DNA from: Candidatus Thorarchaeota archaeon MP8T_1
Lineage (GTDB): Archaea > Asgardarchaeota > Thorarchaeia > Thorarchaeales > Thorarchaeaceae
DNA: 44,685 bases
Direction of reading: 5' to 3'
Assembly (NCBI GenBank): GCA_002825465.1
Contig: PJER01000020.1
Coordinates: forward strand, 1 to 44,685
The position numbers and the translations under genes are program-made. The first letter of the stretch is position 1. Each line of letters begins with the position of its first letter. Under the pieces are notes generated by a model. The model did not search any database and was not told the DNA's origin. It saw only the letters and a program-made list of their open reading frames with translations. Positions 1 to 6,427 of the stretch are shown piece by piece.

Positions 1-438
1 TTTTTTCTCCTGCCAACCTGGTACTTTGTCAAGTTTATTCGCAGCAATCAGGAATGGAGTCTTTCCAGACTGTAAAATCTTCAAAGATTCGTATGTCTGT
101 GTGAGAGGTCCTTCATTGATGTCAACTACCATAATGGCGATATCTGCAATTGCACCTCCCCTTCTTCTCAAATTGAGGTATGCTTCATGCCCTGGAGTAT
201 CGATAAAGAGAAGTCCATCTATAGTCAATTCTGTCTTAACAGCCTTGAGTAGGTCCCCACAAATCGACATGATTGTTGCTGTGGGAAAGAATGACGCTCC
301 AATATGTTGTGTTATCCCAGCAGCCTCTCTAGCTTGAACACCAGTCCCTCTCATCTTATCCAAAAGGGAGGTCTTTCCATGGTCAATATGACCGAGTACC
401 GTTACAATAGGTGAACGTAATTTGCCTGCTGCTGTCAA
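1..438 (-). CDS. infB: Translation initiation factor aIF5B/IF-2 (N-terminal part, runs off window)
   Basis: GTPase that promotes ribosomal subunit joining and initiator tRNA positioning. The reverse strand reads a translational GTPase G domain: P-loop GHIDHGKTSLLDK near residue 16, the switch II motif DTPGHEA, and NKLDKVPGW close to the window edge, a close match to archaeal IF2/eIF5B. The C-terminal part lies outside the window. The start is placed at a TTG at 438 because a GAGGT Shine-Dalgarno lies 7 nt upstream and the P-loop then sits at the usual distance from the N terminus. The frame stays open to an ATG at 621, which would overlap ndk, so that start is less likely. In many archaea this gene follows rpl7ae, rps28e, rpl24e and ndk, as here. 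Confidence 0.93.
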   Translation of the reverse strand, partial: MTAAGKLRSPIVTVLGHIDHGKTSLLDKMRGTGVQAREAAGITQHIGASFFPTATIMSICGDLLKAVKTELTIDGLLFIDTPGHEAYLNLRRRGGAIADIAIMVVDINEGPLTQTYESLKILQSGKTPFLIAANKLDKVPGWQEKK

Positions 439-536
439 GATGGAAACCTCACAAGGAATTGTTGTGGGTCTTCTCAAAACCGTTATGAAAGTGTCGTTTT
501 GGCTACCAATCCACTCGAATAATCCCAAATGAAATG

Positions 537-546
537 GATTATATTT
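537..546 (+). promoter_or_regulatory. TATA-like element for ndk
   Basis: GATTATATTT lies about 65 bp before the ndk start, in the 170-bp gap between divergent infB and ndk. An archaeal TATA box here would start transcription near 568 and leave a leader of about 40 nt. This is a motif match only. Confidence 0.35.
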
Positions 547-608
547 GACAATCTCACCGCGAGGAGTGTGGATACGATTACTTCGTATTGAACTATAGGT
601 GATTTGAC

Positions 609-1274
609 TTGGAACGTTCATTTGTTATCATCAAACCTGACGGTACTGCACGTCGTAGAGTTAGCGCACTGGTTCTCAAAGCTCTCATGGATCGAGGCTA
701 TAGATTGGTTGCATTCCAAGAGATGAAGGTACCAGAATCAATGGCTAAGCTACACTATGCCGTACACAAGGAGAAACCATTCTTTCCTTGGCTAGTTGAC
801 TTCATATCAGCTGCGCCTGTTCTTGTAATGATCTTCGAAGCTAATGGTGTAATTCAAGGCGTACGAGATGCACTTGGAGCAACATTTGTCCAAAAGGCGT
901 CCCCAGATTCTCTCAGAGGAAAGTATGGTATCTGGGCTGGCATCAATATCGCTCATGCATCAGATGCTCCTGAAACAGCTAAAGATGAGATAAAACTCTG
1001 GACCACAGAAGGAGGTCTCATAGAGTCTTCAGATGCTGAAGATGCTGCAAAAGCCTACGTTCAGAAATATCTCACAGGTGGTTCTGACTACACCATAGCT
1101 ATTCGAAATGTTGTAAAGAATGCAATTGAGAACAAAGACACATCTAATGGCGTTCTCAATTCTCTGAAAGACCTCTTTGCAAAGGATGCCTCCGGTATCG
1201 ACAAGTCTGATACAGATACACTTGCCAAAGTAGTATTTGATTTCGTTATTGAAGAAGTCGAAAAAACAGAATAG
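609..1274 (+). CDS. ndk: Nucleoside diphosphate kinase with C-terminal extension
   Basis: Transfers the gamma phosphate between nucleoside triphosphates and diphosphates through a phosphohistidine. The NDK fold is complete: IIKPDG near residue 7, RGKYG near 103, and the catalytic-histidine segment NIAHASDAPETA with His116. Family members usually have about 140-155 residues; this one has 221, with a mostly helical, charged tail of about 75-80 residues after the kinase core and no motif I recognise. Start is TTG at 609, supported by AGGTGA six nt upstream; no nearby ATG fits the conserved N terminus. It keeps its usual place between rpl24e and infB but lies on the opposite strand from both, so it must have its own promoter. 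A dyad terminator follows the stop codon. Confidence 0.93.
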   Translation: MERSFVIIKPDGTARRRVSALVLKALMDRGYRLVAFQEMKVPESMAKLHYAVHKEKPFFPWLVDFISAAPVLVMIFEANGVIQGVRDALGATFVQKASPDSLRGKYGIWAGINIAHASDAPETAKDEIKLWTTEGGLIESSDAEDAAKAYVQKYLTGGSDYTIAIRNVVKNAIENKDTSNGVLNSLKDLFAKDASGIDKSDTDTLAKVVFDFVIEEVEKTE

Positions 1275-1279
1275 TGATT

Positions 1280-1314
1280 GGAATCCCAAGGTGGCTATTG
1301 CCACCCTTGGTTCC
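1280..1314. terminator. Bidirectional hairpin terminator between ndk and rpl24e
   Basis: A long inverted repeat (GGAA, CCAAG and GTGGC arms around a TATT loop, one bulged base) lies between the convergent ends of ndk and rpl24e. T-rich sequence follows on the plus strand. It may serve both transcripts. Confidence 0.6.
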
Positions 1315-1340
1315 TTTATTTTCCAAACAGAATTACTTGT

Positions 1341-1541
1341 CTAGCGTGCAGCCTTGCCGCCTTTCTGGTATCCATCGGTCCATTTTGTGTCTCGAGGTTT
1401 CATTCCATGTTTAATTCTGTTAACTTTACACTTGTTAGAACAGAACCAGAACACTGCTCCGTCCTTTGTTTGAACAAAGGCCATACCTGTTCCAGGTTCA
1501 ATATCCTTGCCGCAGAAGCTGCACTTCTGGGTTCCGACCAC
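1341..1541 (-). CDS. rpl24e: 50S ribosomal protein L24e
   Basis: Small zinc-ribbon protein of the large ribosomal subunit. The 66-residue product has CSFCGKDIEPG at the N terminus and FCSNKC in the middle, giving the four zinc-binding cysteines. Length is normal for archaeal L24e. The start is GTG at 1541 with GAGG eight nt upstream. The stop of rps28e lies 2 bp upstream, so the two are almost certainly cotranslated. It is the last gene of the rpl7ae-rps28e-rpl24e unit. Confidence 0.95.
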   Translation of the reverse strand: MVGTQKCSFCGKDIEPGTGMAFVQTKDGAVFWFCSNKCKVNRIKHGMKPRDTKWTDGYQKGGKAAR

Positions 1542-1543
1542 AG

Positions 1544-1768
1544 TTAGCGCCTCCTCATCTTGCGAGCTTCTCGCTCAGTTTCTCTGAGAATGAGAATGTC
1601 TCCCTGTCTAACCGGTCCCTTTACATTTCGAGTCAGGACTCTCCCTCTATCCCTTCCATCCAGAATTTTGACACGAACTTGAGTAATCTCACCGGTCACA
1701 CCAGTTCTGCCTAGTAGCTGGATTACTTCTGCGGGAATAGATGGAGTTGCTTCTTCATCTTTACTCAT
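1544..1768 (-). CDS. rps28e: 30S ribosomal protein S28e
   Basis: Small-subunit OB-fold ribosomal protein of archaea and eukaryotes, sited near the mRNA exit region. The 74-residue product contains the family core [20 protein letters not shown] and ends with [17 protein letters not shown], the diagnostic S28e C terminus. It lies 20 bp after rpl7ae and directly before rpl24e. Confidence 0.96.
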   Translation of the reverse strand: MSKDEEATPSIPAEVIQLLGRTGVTGEITQVRVKILDGRDRGRVLTRNVKGPVRQGDILILRETEREARKMRRR

Positions 1769-1788
1769 CGAAAGCCATCACCTGATTC

Positions 1789-2160
1789 TTACTTTCTGAG
1801 ACCGTTGATTTTCTCGACAAGGTCATCAACTAGATCCTTTGCCTTACCATCTACAATGATTGCGACAGCGGCAGTAGGTCGTTCAATTCCAACAGCTTTA
1901 CCAAGATCTCCCTTATTCTGTACAAAAATGTAGGGAATCTTTTTGTCATCGCAAAGACCAGGTATGTACATGATTATCTCTTGTGGTTCAACATCCTCTG
2001 CGACAATCACAAGTCGGGCAACTCCGCGTTCAATACTCTTGGTTGCTTCGTTAATTCCCTTCTTTATTCTACCTGTGTCCTTGGCTATTTCTAGAGCTTC
2101 TAAGGCCTTCTTTTGAAGTTCCTCAGTAGCTTCCCATTCAACAAAACTTGGTTTTGGCAT
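1789..2160 (-). CDS. rpl7ae: Ribosomal protein L7Ae, kink-turn-binding protein
   Basis: L7Ae binds kink-turns in 23S rRNA and in archaeal box C/D, H/ACA and RNase P RNAs. The sequence shows the family core: TGRIKKGINEATKSIERG (RNA-binding helix), VIVAEDVEPQEIIMYIPGLC and the KIPYIFVQNKGDLGKAVG segment. Two in-frame ATGs exist. The second (2160) gives MPKPSFVEW, matching the usual archaeal N terminus, and is 8-9 nt from the GAGGT ribosome site; the first (2166) is only 2 nt from it. Length from 2160 is 123 residues, normal for the family. It is the first gene of its operon, and its leader carries a kink-turn that overlaps the ribosome-binding site. Confidence 0.96.
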   Translation of the reverse strand: MPKPSFVEWEATEELQKKALEALEIAKDTGRIKKGINEATKSIERGVARLVIVAEDVEPQEIIMYIPGLCDDKKIPYIFVQNKGDLGKAVGIERPTAAVAIIVDGKAKDLVDDLVEKINGLRK

Positions 2161-2167
2161 TACCATT

Positions 2168-2193
2168 TACCTCAGTTTATTTCTTCATCGGTA
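2168..2193 (-). promoter_or_regulatory. Kink-turn in the rpl7ae leader (likely L7Ae autoregulatory site)
   Basis: On the minus strand the bases before rpl7ae read TACC-GAT-GA-AG, a 7-nt A-rich loop, then CT-GA-GGTA. This gives a 4-bp C helix (TACC/GGTA), a three-base bulge (GAT), tandem G.A pairs and a short AG/CT non-canonical-side helix. The segments also resemble box C (CGATGA) and box D (CTGA). The second C-helix strand is the ribosome-binding site itself, so L7Ae bound here would block translation of its own mRNA. Binding of L7Ae to a kink-turn in its own leader is known in other archaea; here it is inferred. Confidence 0.75.
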
Positions 2194-2197
2194 TCAG

Positions 2198-2219
2198 GTC
2201 TATTCCTAGTGGAGTAGAC
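2198..2219 (-). promoter_or_regulatory. Hairpin in rpl7ae leader
   Basis: GTCTACTCC / GGAATAGAC pairs around an ACTA loop with one C.A mismatch. It sits just upstream of the kink-turn, between the predicted transcription start (near 2222) and the coding region. It may insulate or support folding of the kink-turn. Confidence 0.45.
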
Positions 2220-2243
2220 TCTTCTCCGTCGTCTTACCTGTTT

Positions 2244-2254
2244 CTTTTAAAATT
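2244..2254 (-). promoter_or_regulatory. TATA box for rpl7ae-rps28e-rpl24e
   Basis: The minus strand reads AATTTTAAAAG about 85-90 bp before the rpl7ae start. A start about 27 nt downstream would fall near 2222, giving a 60-nt leader that contains the hairpin and the kink-turn. Confidence 0.55.
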
Positions 2255-2275
2255 GTCGAACTAGCACTATGATTT

Positions 2276-3268
2276 CTAATAGCCTAAATCTCGTAGAGTC
2301 TTGGTTAGGTTTGCAGTATCTACATTGAGATGTTCTAGTACAGAATATCGGTCCCTCTTTTTCATGATTTTCAAGGCATGATCAATGTCTTCTAAGAAGG
2401 CTGACATGCTCGAATTCATCCCCTCAAAGGTCGTTGGCATCTCATGTTCTATCATATATTGTTGAATGATTTGAGGGCTATACTCCGAATAACCTGCTTC
2501 CTCCAGATAATGTAGACATAATGGTGTAGCAAATGCTACCTGTAATCCATGCAAATCTGATTGTATTCTATCCATTGCATGTGAGATTGCATGTTCTGTA
2601 CCGGAGCACGGTCGTGAACTTCCAGCTAGGCTCATTGCCCTTCCTGCATCAATCTCAGCTCTGACGAGAGCCTCAAAACTATCATCTTTCAAAATGGTCG
2701 TCAAGGAGTTGTAAACAAGATCATACGCTTCTTGATGAAAAGCTTCATCTTTTACCTCTCGGGCTAATTTCCATTCTGCTAGACTTGATGTCTTGCAGAT
2801 AATATCACCGAGACCTGCTAGTTTGAGTTTCGGTGGTGCTTTAGATATAATAGAGATATCTGCAATGACAGCAATTGGGCTCTTGCACTTTTCTGAATAT
2901 CGATAGCCATCGTGGCTTACAGTGGCAACCTCACTGGCGATACCATCATGGGACGCTGCGGTGGGTACTGAGATCCAATCAAGGTCTGTATCTCTAGCTA
3001 TTAGTTTTGCAACATCCAAACTTGCTCCACCACCAAATCCGATCACGATATCTACGTCTCCTATAGAAAAAGGTGAGTTCTTTGGATATGCTGAACCCAT
3101 TATCCATTTGCAAGGTCTCTCAACGATTTCTTCCAACGTAGTAGAATATTGAGAATGAATAAATTCGTCAGTCACACATAATGGAGATGAAAACTGCTTC
3201 AATATTGTCCTGAGTTCCTCTAGGGCTCCTTCTGCAATTACTACTGTTGCTGGGCCATCTCGGGACAT
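2276..3268 (-). CDS. egsA: sn-Glycerol-1-phosphate dehydrogenase
   Basis: Reduces dihydroxyacetone phosphate to sn-glycerol 1-phosphate, the backbone of archaeal ether lipids. The NAD(P)-binding segment GGGASLDVAKLIA is followed by SVPTAASHDGIAS, a signature of the G1PDH branch of the iron-containing alcohol dehydrogenase superfamily. Likely metal ligands are Asp in LGDIICK, His in GTEHAISHAMDR and His in LHGLQVA. Length (330) fits the family. ATG at 3268 is chosen over TTG at 3271 because GGAGAT lies six nt upstream. It is a single gene, divergent from the small GTPase. CDP-archaeol synthase and the mevalonate operon in the same window belong to the same lipid pathway. Confidence 0.94.
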   Translation of the reverse strand: MSRDGPATVVIAEGALEELRTILKQFSSPLCVTDEFIHSQYSTTLEEIVERPCKWIMGSAYPKNSPFSIGDVDIVIGFGGGASLDVAKLIARDTDLDWISVPTAASHDGIASEVATVSHDGYRYSEKCKSPIAVIADISIISKAPPKLKLAGLGDIICKTSSLAEWKLAREVKDEAFHQEAYDLVYNSLTTILKDDSFEALVRAEIDAGRAMSLAGSSRPCSGTEHAISHAMDRIQSDLHGLQVAFATPLCLHYLEEAGYSEYSPQIIQQYMIEHEMPTTFEGMNSSMSAFLEDIDHALKIMKKRDRYSVLEHLNVDTANLTKTLRDLGY

Positions 3269-3322
3269 CAATCTATCTCCATTCTCATTCGGAACCTAAT
3301 CTCTTGTTAAGCACTTCTATCG

Positions 3323-3366
3323 CGCCAAACTTGCGCTCTTTCAGTATTCTTAAGTACTGTTTGGCG
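3323..3366. promoter_or_regulatory. Nested inverted repeats in the egsA / GTPase intergenic region
   Basis: A perfect 8-bp inverted repeat, CGCCAAAC (3323-3330) and GTTTGGCG (3359-3366), encloses a second one, CAGTA-ttcttaag-TACTG. The central CTTAAG could act as a TATA element on either strand. This arrangement suits a shared operator between two divergent promoters. No cognate regulator can be named. Confidence 0.45.
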
Positions 3367-3453
3367 TGGCCGTGAAGGTCAGAAGTGAGTGTTACCCCTG
3401 AAATACATCAGTCTATACGTTCACTAAACGTGTCCATCTTGGAGACAACTCTC

Positions 3454-3951
3454 ATGACTGAATATGTCAAAGTTGCCCTAATGGGATCTGGTTACGCAGG
3501 TAAATCTACCCTGATTAAACTCCTTACTGATGGAGTTCAGAAATTAGAAACTAACTACCAACCAACTCCAGGCATGAGTTGTGGAACTATCACAATTGAT
3601 GCGAACACAAAGGTATCACTCATTGAGATGGGTGGGCAAGCACATTTTGAATTCTTATGGCCCGATTTCATGAGAGGCAGCACAATGGTTGTTGTTGTTA
3701 CTGAGAGTAATCCAAAAGCCGTTCTCAAAACCCGTCAGCTTCTAGAGAAGTACAAAGACAAGATGAGCGGAATGAAAATAATTGCTGTTGCCAATAAACA
3801 AGACCTCCCTGGATCAATGCGCCCAGAATCTGTCCAAGACCTGCTAGGTGTCCCTACATATGGTATGGTGGCAATCAATCCAAAAGAACGCCTCAATGGT
3901 TACAAACTCATTGTCAATGGACTTCGAGATATGGTCCAAGTTGCTGCATAA
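3454..3951 (+). CDS. Arf/Ras-like small GTPase
   Basis: Small GTP-binding protein of 165 residues. Motifs in order: P-loop GSGYAGKST (Lys17), a Thr-rich switch I region (PTPGMSCGTI), a switch II EMGGQAHFEFLWPDFM where Arf proteins have DxGGQ, and the guanine motif NKQD near 118. The GGQ and the missing C-terminal prenylation cysteine place it closer to Arf/SRbeta/Gtr-type GTPases than to Ras. Glu replaces the usual Asp of the DxxG motif, which is unusual. ATG at 3454 is preferred because GGAGA lies eight nt upstream; a longer frame starts at 3385. Many such GTPases are typical of Asgard archaea. Partner and process unknown. Confidence 0.85.
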   Translation: MTEYVKVALMGSGYAGKSTLIKLLTDGVQKLETNYQPTPGMSCGTITIDANTKVSLIEMGGQAHFEFLWPDFMRGSTMVVVVTESNPKAVLKTRQLLEKYKDKMSGMKIIAVANKQDLPGSMRPESVQDLLGVPTYGMVAINPKERLNGYKLIVNGLRDMVQVAA

Positions 3952-4012
3952 CTCTTGTTCTATGCAATCACACCTAGTCTAGAGAACACTGTATATCATA
4001 CCTAGGACAAGG

Positions 4013-4021
4013 CTTTTATAC
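4013..4021 (+). promoter_or_regulatory. TATA box of the rpoD operon
   Basis: CTTTTATAC lies in an AT-rich stretch and is the best archaeal TATA match upstream of rpoD. A start 25-28 nt downstream falls near 4041, exactly where a run of stable hairpins begins. Confidence 0.6.
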
Positions 4022-4040
4022 ACAGAGAAAGCAGACCCAA

Positions 4041-4150
4041 TTGCCCAAGGCATGGGCGAATGAGCCGTCTGGTTTTCTAACCACATGGCGAGTCCATCCG
4101 GGAAGAACATGTCTTTTGGGTATTAATGAACCTACGCGGTCAGGTGAGTC
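4041..4150 (+). promoter_or_regulatory. Structured 5' leader of the rpoD operon with kink-turn-like core
   Basis: About 110 nt lie between the predicted transcription start and rpoD. Folds seen: TTGCCC/GGGCGA around AAGGCAT (4041-4059), and a longer stem GCCGT-C-TGGTT / AACCA-C-ATGGC with a TTCT loop (4064-4089). The second stem is flanked on both sides by GA (4062-4063 and 4090-4091), and outside these ATGGGC (4052-4057) can pair with GTCCAT. That is a helix, GAAT bulge, tandem G.A, helix order, like a kink-turn but with a 4-nt bulge. The two folds exclude each other. It could bind L7Ae or act as a translational switch. It is not a tRNA, and I match it to no known RNA family. Confidence 0.45.
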
Positions 4151-4151
4151 A

Positions 4152-4952
4152 ATGGAAATCACAATTATACGTAAGCAAGAAAATATCGTCCACTTCTTAG
4201 CTGAAGGGTTAGATGTTGCCTTTGCAAACGCGCTTAGGAGAACCATGCTTACTAGATTGCCGGCGATGGCAATAGATGAAGTCCTTGTTCTAGAAAATAC
4301 TAGTGTCATGTACGATGAGATGCTAGCTCATAGAATGGGATTAGTTCCTCTAGTAACAGATTTGGAGAGTTACAATCTCCCAGACGAGTGTGACTGTGAA
4401 GGAAAGGGTTGCACCCTATGCCAATGTACACTCACATTAGAAAAAGAAGCCGGCGATGAAGAAGAAATTGTCTACTCTCGTGACCTATCATCACAAGACC
4501 CGAAAGTAGTTCCTGCATTAGGTGATATCCCCTTAGTGAAACTTGCACCTAATCAACGTCTAATTATTGAAGCATACGCTCGTCTTGGAAGAGGTGTAGA
4601 GAACGCAAAATTCCAGCCTGTTTCCACAGTATCGTACAAATATGTTCCAATTGTTGAGGTGAACAAGGATAAGTGCACTAAGTGTGGGGACTGTGTCAAA
4701 GTATGCCCGAAGAATATCTTACTCGTTGAGGGTGATACAATTGCGACACAAAACACTCTAGACTGCAGTCTCTGTGAAGCCTGCGTCGAAGTCTGCGAAC
4801 CCGGAGCAATCACAATAGATTCCAAGAAGGACAGTTTTCTGTTCAAGGTTGAATCCTCAGGAGCCCTTTCTCCTGAAGAAATAGTCGAAAGATCAGCTGA
4901 GATTCTCAAAGAGAGAATCAGATTAGCTTTAGATTACGCAAATTCACTATGA
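4152..4952 (+). CDS. rpoD: DNA-directed RNA polymerase subunit D, with ferredoxin-like domain
   Basis: Archaeal counterpart of bacterial alpha and eukaryotic Rpb3; it pairs with RpoL to nucleate polymerase assembly. The 266-residue product has the dimerisation core FALANALRRTMLTRLPAMAI-like segment near residue 25 and AHRMGLVPL near 60. A cysteine cluster (CDCEGKGCTLCQC) follows, then a ferredoxin-like insert with two four-cysteine motifs, CTKCGDCVKVCP and CSLCEACVEVCE, able to hold two [4Fe-4S] clusters. The start at 4152 is set by GGTGA five nt upstream and by the family N terminus; an in-frame TTG at 4041 would add 37 atypical residues. The usual upstream neighbours rps13, rps4 and rps11 are missing here. 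Confidence 0.95.
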   Translation: MEITIIRKQENIVHFLAEGLDVAFANALRRTMLTRLPAMAIDEVLVLENTSVMYDEMLAHRMGLVPLVTDLESYNLPDECDCEGKGCTLCQCTLTLEKEAGDEEEIVYSRDLSSQDPKVVPALGDIPLVKLAPNQRLIIEAYARLGRGVENAKFQPVSTVSYKYVPIVEVNKDKCTKCGDCVKVCPKNILLVEGDTIATQNTLDCSLCEACVEVCEPGAITIDSKKDSFLFKVESSGALSPEEIVERSAEILKERIRLALDYANSL

Positions 4953-4963
4953 GGTGTTACAGA

Positions 4964-5335
4964 ATGGAGAGATCTATTAAATCCGGACCAACGGACCCAA
5001 ACACACGCGCGCTAATCAATGCACTCAGAAAGACATCTACAAAACATGATGTGGGAATATGGAAACGAGTTGCAGAGCTCTTAGCTAGCCCAACTCGTAA
5101 GCGACCTACTGTAAATGTAGGAAAAATTGAAAGACATACTAACGCAGGCGACATAGTTATAGTACCTGGCAAGGTGTTAGGTTCTGGAATTATGTCCCAC
5201 AAAGTAACAGTTGCGGCACTAAACGCATCTTCTACTGCAAGGTCTGCGATAGTTGGAGCTGGTGGCTCATTGATTACAATTGATGAGCTACTGAAGCAGA
5301 GCCCAAAGGGGCGCGGTATTACGATCATTGTGTAG
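4964..5335 (+). CDS. rpl18e: 50S ribosomal protein L18e
   Basis: Large-subunit ribosomal protein homologous to eukaryotic L18 and bacterial L15. The 123-residue product shows the typical N-terminal SGPTDPNTRALINALRK, the RPTVNVGKIERHT segment and VVPGKVLGSG-type core (IVPGKVLGSGIMSHKVTVAA). The ATG at 4964 has GAGGT eight nt upstream; an ATG at 4949 overlaps the rpoD stop but lacks a ribosome site. It is the second gene of the rpoD operon. Confidence 0.95.
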   Translation: MERSIKSGPTDPNTRALINALRKTSTKHDVGIWKRVAELLASPTRKRPTVNVGKIERHTNAGDIVIVPGKVLGSGIMSHKVTVAALNASSTARSAIVGAGGSLITIDELLKQSPKGRGITIIV

Positions 5336-5344
5336 GTGATTCAA

Positions 5345-5797
5345 ATGAGTACAGACACAGTCAAAGTTTACGATGCCGAGCAAATGGTTGTTGGTCGACT
5401 TGGAACCAAAGTTGCCAAAGCTGCATTATTAGGTGAAAATGTCGTTATTGTAAATGCAGAGAAGGCGATAATCACAGGCGACCCACGAATGCTAATTGAT
5501 GCATGGAGAGCGAAATTGAATATCCGAACCTCTTCCAATCCAAGAAGAGGTCCTTTCCACACTCGGCGACCCGATAAGATGGTTCGTAGGATGTTAAGAG
5601 GTATGTTACCTTGGCCTAAACCTCGTGGTAAGGCCGCCCTCAAACGAATCAAGATATACATTGGAGTCCCTGAGAAATATGCAGATGTTGAAAAGATAGT
5701 GTTAGAGAAATCACGATACCGAAGCATGACCCAGAAGCATATGCTTGTTAAAGACTTGAGTTATGAACTCGGTTGGAGAAGCCCGGAGGTAGTATAA
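5345..5797 (+). CDS. rpl13: 50S ribosomal protein L13
   Basis: Large-subunit ribosomal protein, homologous to bacterial L13 and eukaryotic L13a. Diagnostic segments: VVGRLGTKVAKAALLGENV, IVNAEKAIITG, RGPFHTRRPDKMVRRMLRGMLPWPKPRGK, and IGVPEKY. The upstream GTG at 5336 is rejected because AGGTGA sits five nt before the ATG at 5345, and that ATG gives the family N terminus. Length 150 is normal. Spacing to rpl18e and rps9 is only a few bases, as in a single operon. Confidence 0.95.
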   Translation: MSTDTVKVYDAEQMVVGRLGTKVAKAALLGENVVIVNAEKAIITGDPRMLIDAWRAKLNIRTSSNPRRGPFHTRRPDKMVRRMLRGMLPWPKPRGKAALKRIKIYIGVPEKYADVEKIVLEKSRYRSMTQKHMLVKDLSYELGWRSPEVV

Positions 5798-5798
5798 G

Positions 5799-6197
5799 AT
5801 GAGAGTAGTAGTCACTACAGGTAAGAGAAAGACCAGTCTTGCTAAAGCAACTGTAAAGGATGGTACTGGTCGAATTAGAGTCAATGGAGTACCTCTGGAA
5901 GTTCATCAACCAGAGCTTGCTCGTATGAGAATTATCGAACCCCTTATTCTCTTTGGTGAAAATTGGAAACGCTATGACATCAGAGTGAGTGTTAATGGAG
6001 GTGGCTTTATGAGCCAAGCCGATGCAGTCCGAATGGCGATAGCAACAGGTCTGGTCAAAATAAGCCAAGATTTCGAGGCTCGTTCAAAAATGGTTGAACA
6101 TGATAGAACAATGCTAGTCGGTGATCCACGACGAACTGAACCAAAGAAGTTCGGTGGTCCCTCAGCACGTTCACGCTTCCAGAAATCATACAGGTGA
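5799..6197 (+). CDS. rps9: 30S ribosomal protein S9
   Basis: Small-subunit ribosomal protein whose C-terminal tail reaches the P-site tRNA. The product begins [25 protein letters not shown] and ends with [13 protein letters not shown], the invariant S9 tail of archaea and eukaryotes. Length 132 is normal. It starts one base after the rpl13 stop, which indicates translational coupling. Confidence 0.96.
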   Translation: MRVVVTTGKRKTSLAKATVKDGTGRIRVNGVPLEVHQPELARMRIIEPLILFGENWKRYDIRVSVNGGGFMSQADAVRMAIATGLVKISQDFEARSKMVEHDRTMLVGDPRRTEPKKFGGPSARSRFQKSYR

Positions 6198-6207
6198 TGG
6201 GAAAACA

Positions 6208-6423
6208 ATGATTATTCCAGTAAGATGTTTCACGTGTGGCAAAGTAGTTGCAGACAAGTACGATCAGTTCAAACGTGAGGTTCGTCAGGGCGAAGACCCT
6301 GCTGCAGTTTTGGATAAACTCGGTTTGACCAGGTATTGCTGTCGACGAATGCTACTTGCTCATATTGACATTATTGATAGTTTCATGGCTTTTGCCACAA
6401 CTCCCCCAACGGAGGTAAATTAG
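6208..6423 (+). CDS. rpoN: DNA-directed RNA polymerase subunit N
   Basis: Small zinc-binding polymerase subunit, homologue of Rpb10, which stabilises the D/L platform. The 71-residue product has [13 protein letters not shown] at the N terminus and YCCRRMLL near residue 45, giving the CxxC...CC zinc site. The frame is open further upstream to 6121 but that part overlaps rps9; ATG at 6208 gives the correct family N terminus. The normal archaeal neighbour rpoK is not found between this gene and rps2. Confidence 0.95.
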   Translation: MIIPVRCFTCGKVVADKYDQFKREVRQGEDPAAVLDKLGLTRYCCRRMLLAHIDIIDSFMAFATTPPTEVN

Positions 6424-6427
6424 AAAA

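Noticed and set aside
439..621. N-terminal extension of infB to an ATG at 621
   Set aside because: It would overlap the ndk start, and TTG at 438 has a Shine-Dalgarno at good distance and gives the normal distance to the P-loop.
4030..4143. tRNA, SRP RNA or RNase P RNA in the rpoD leader
   Set aside because: No T-loop or anticodon arm of proper size, and no conserved SRP or RNase P core motif.
4041..4151. In-frame extension of rpoD from TTG at 4041
   Set aside because: The 37 added residues do not fit the RpoD N terminus, and the region folds as RNA; ATG at 4152 has its own ribosome-binding site.
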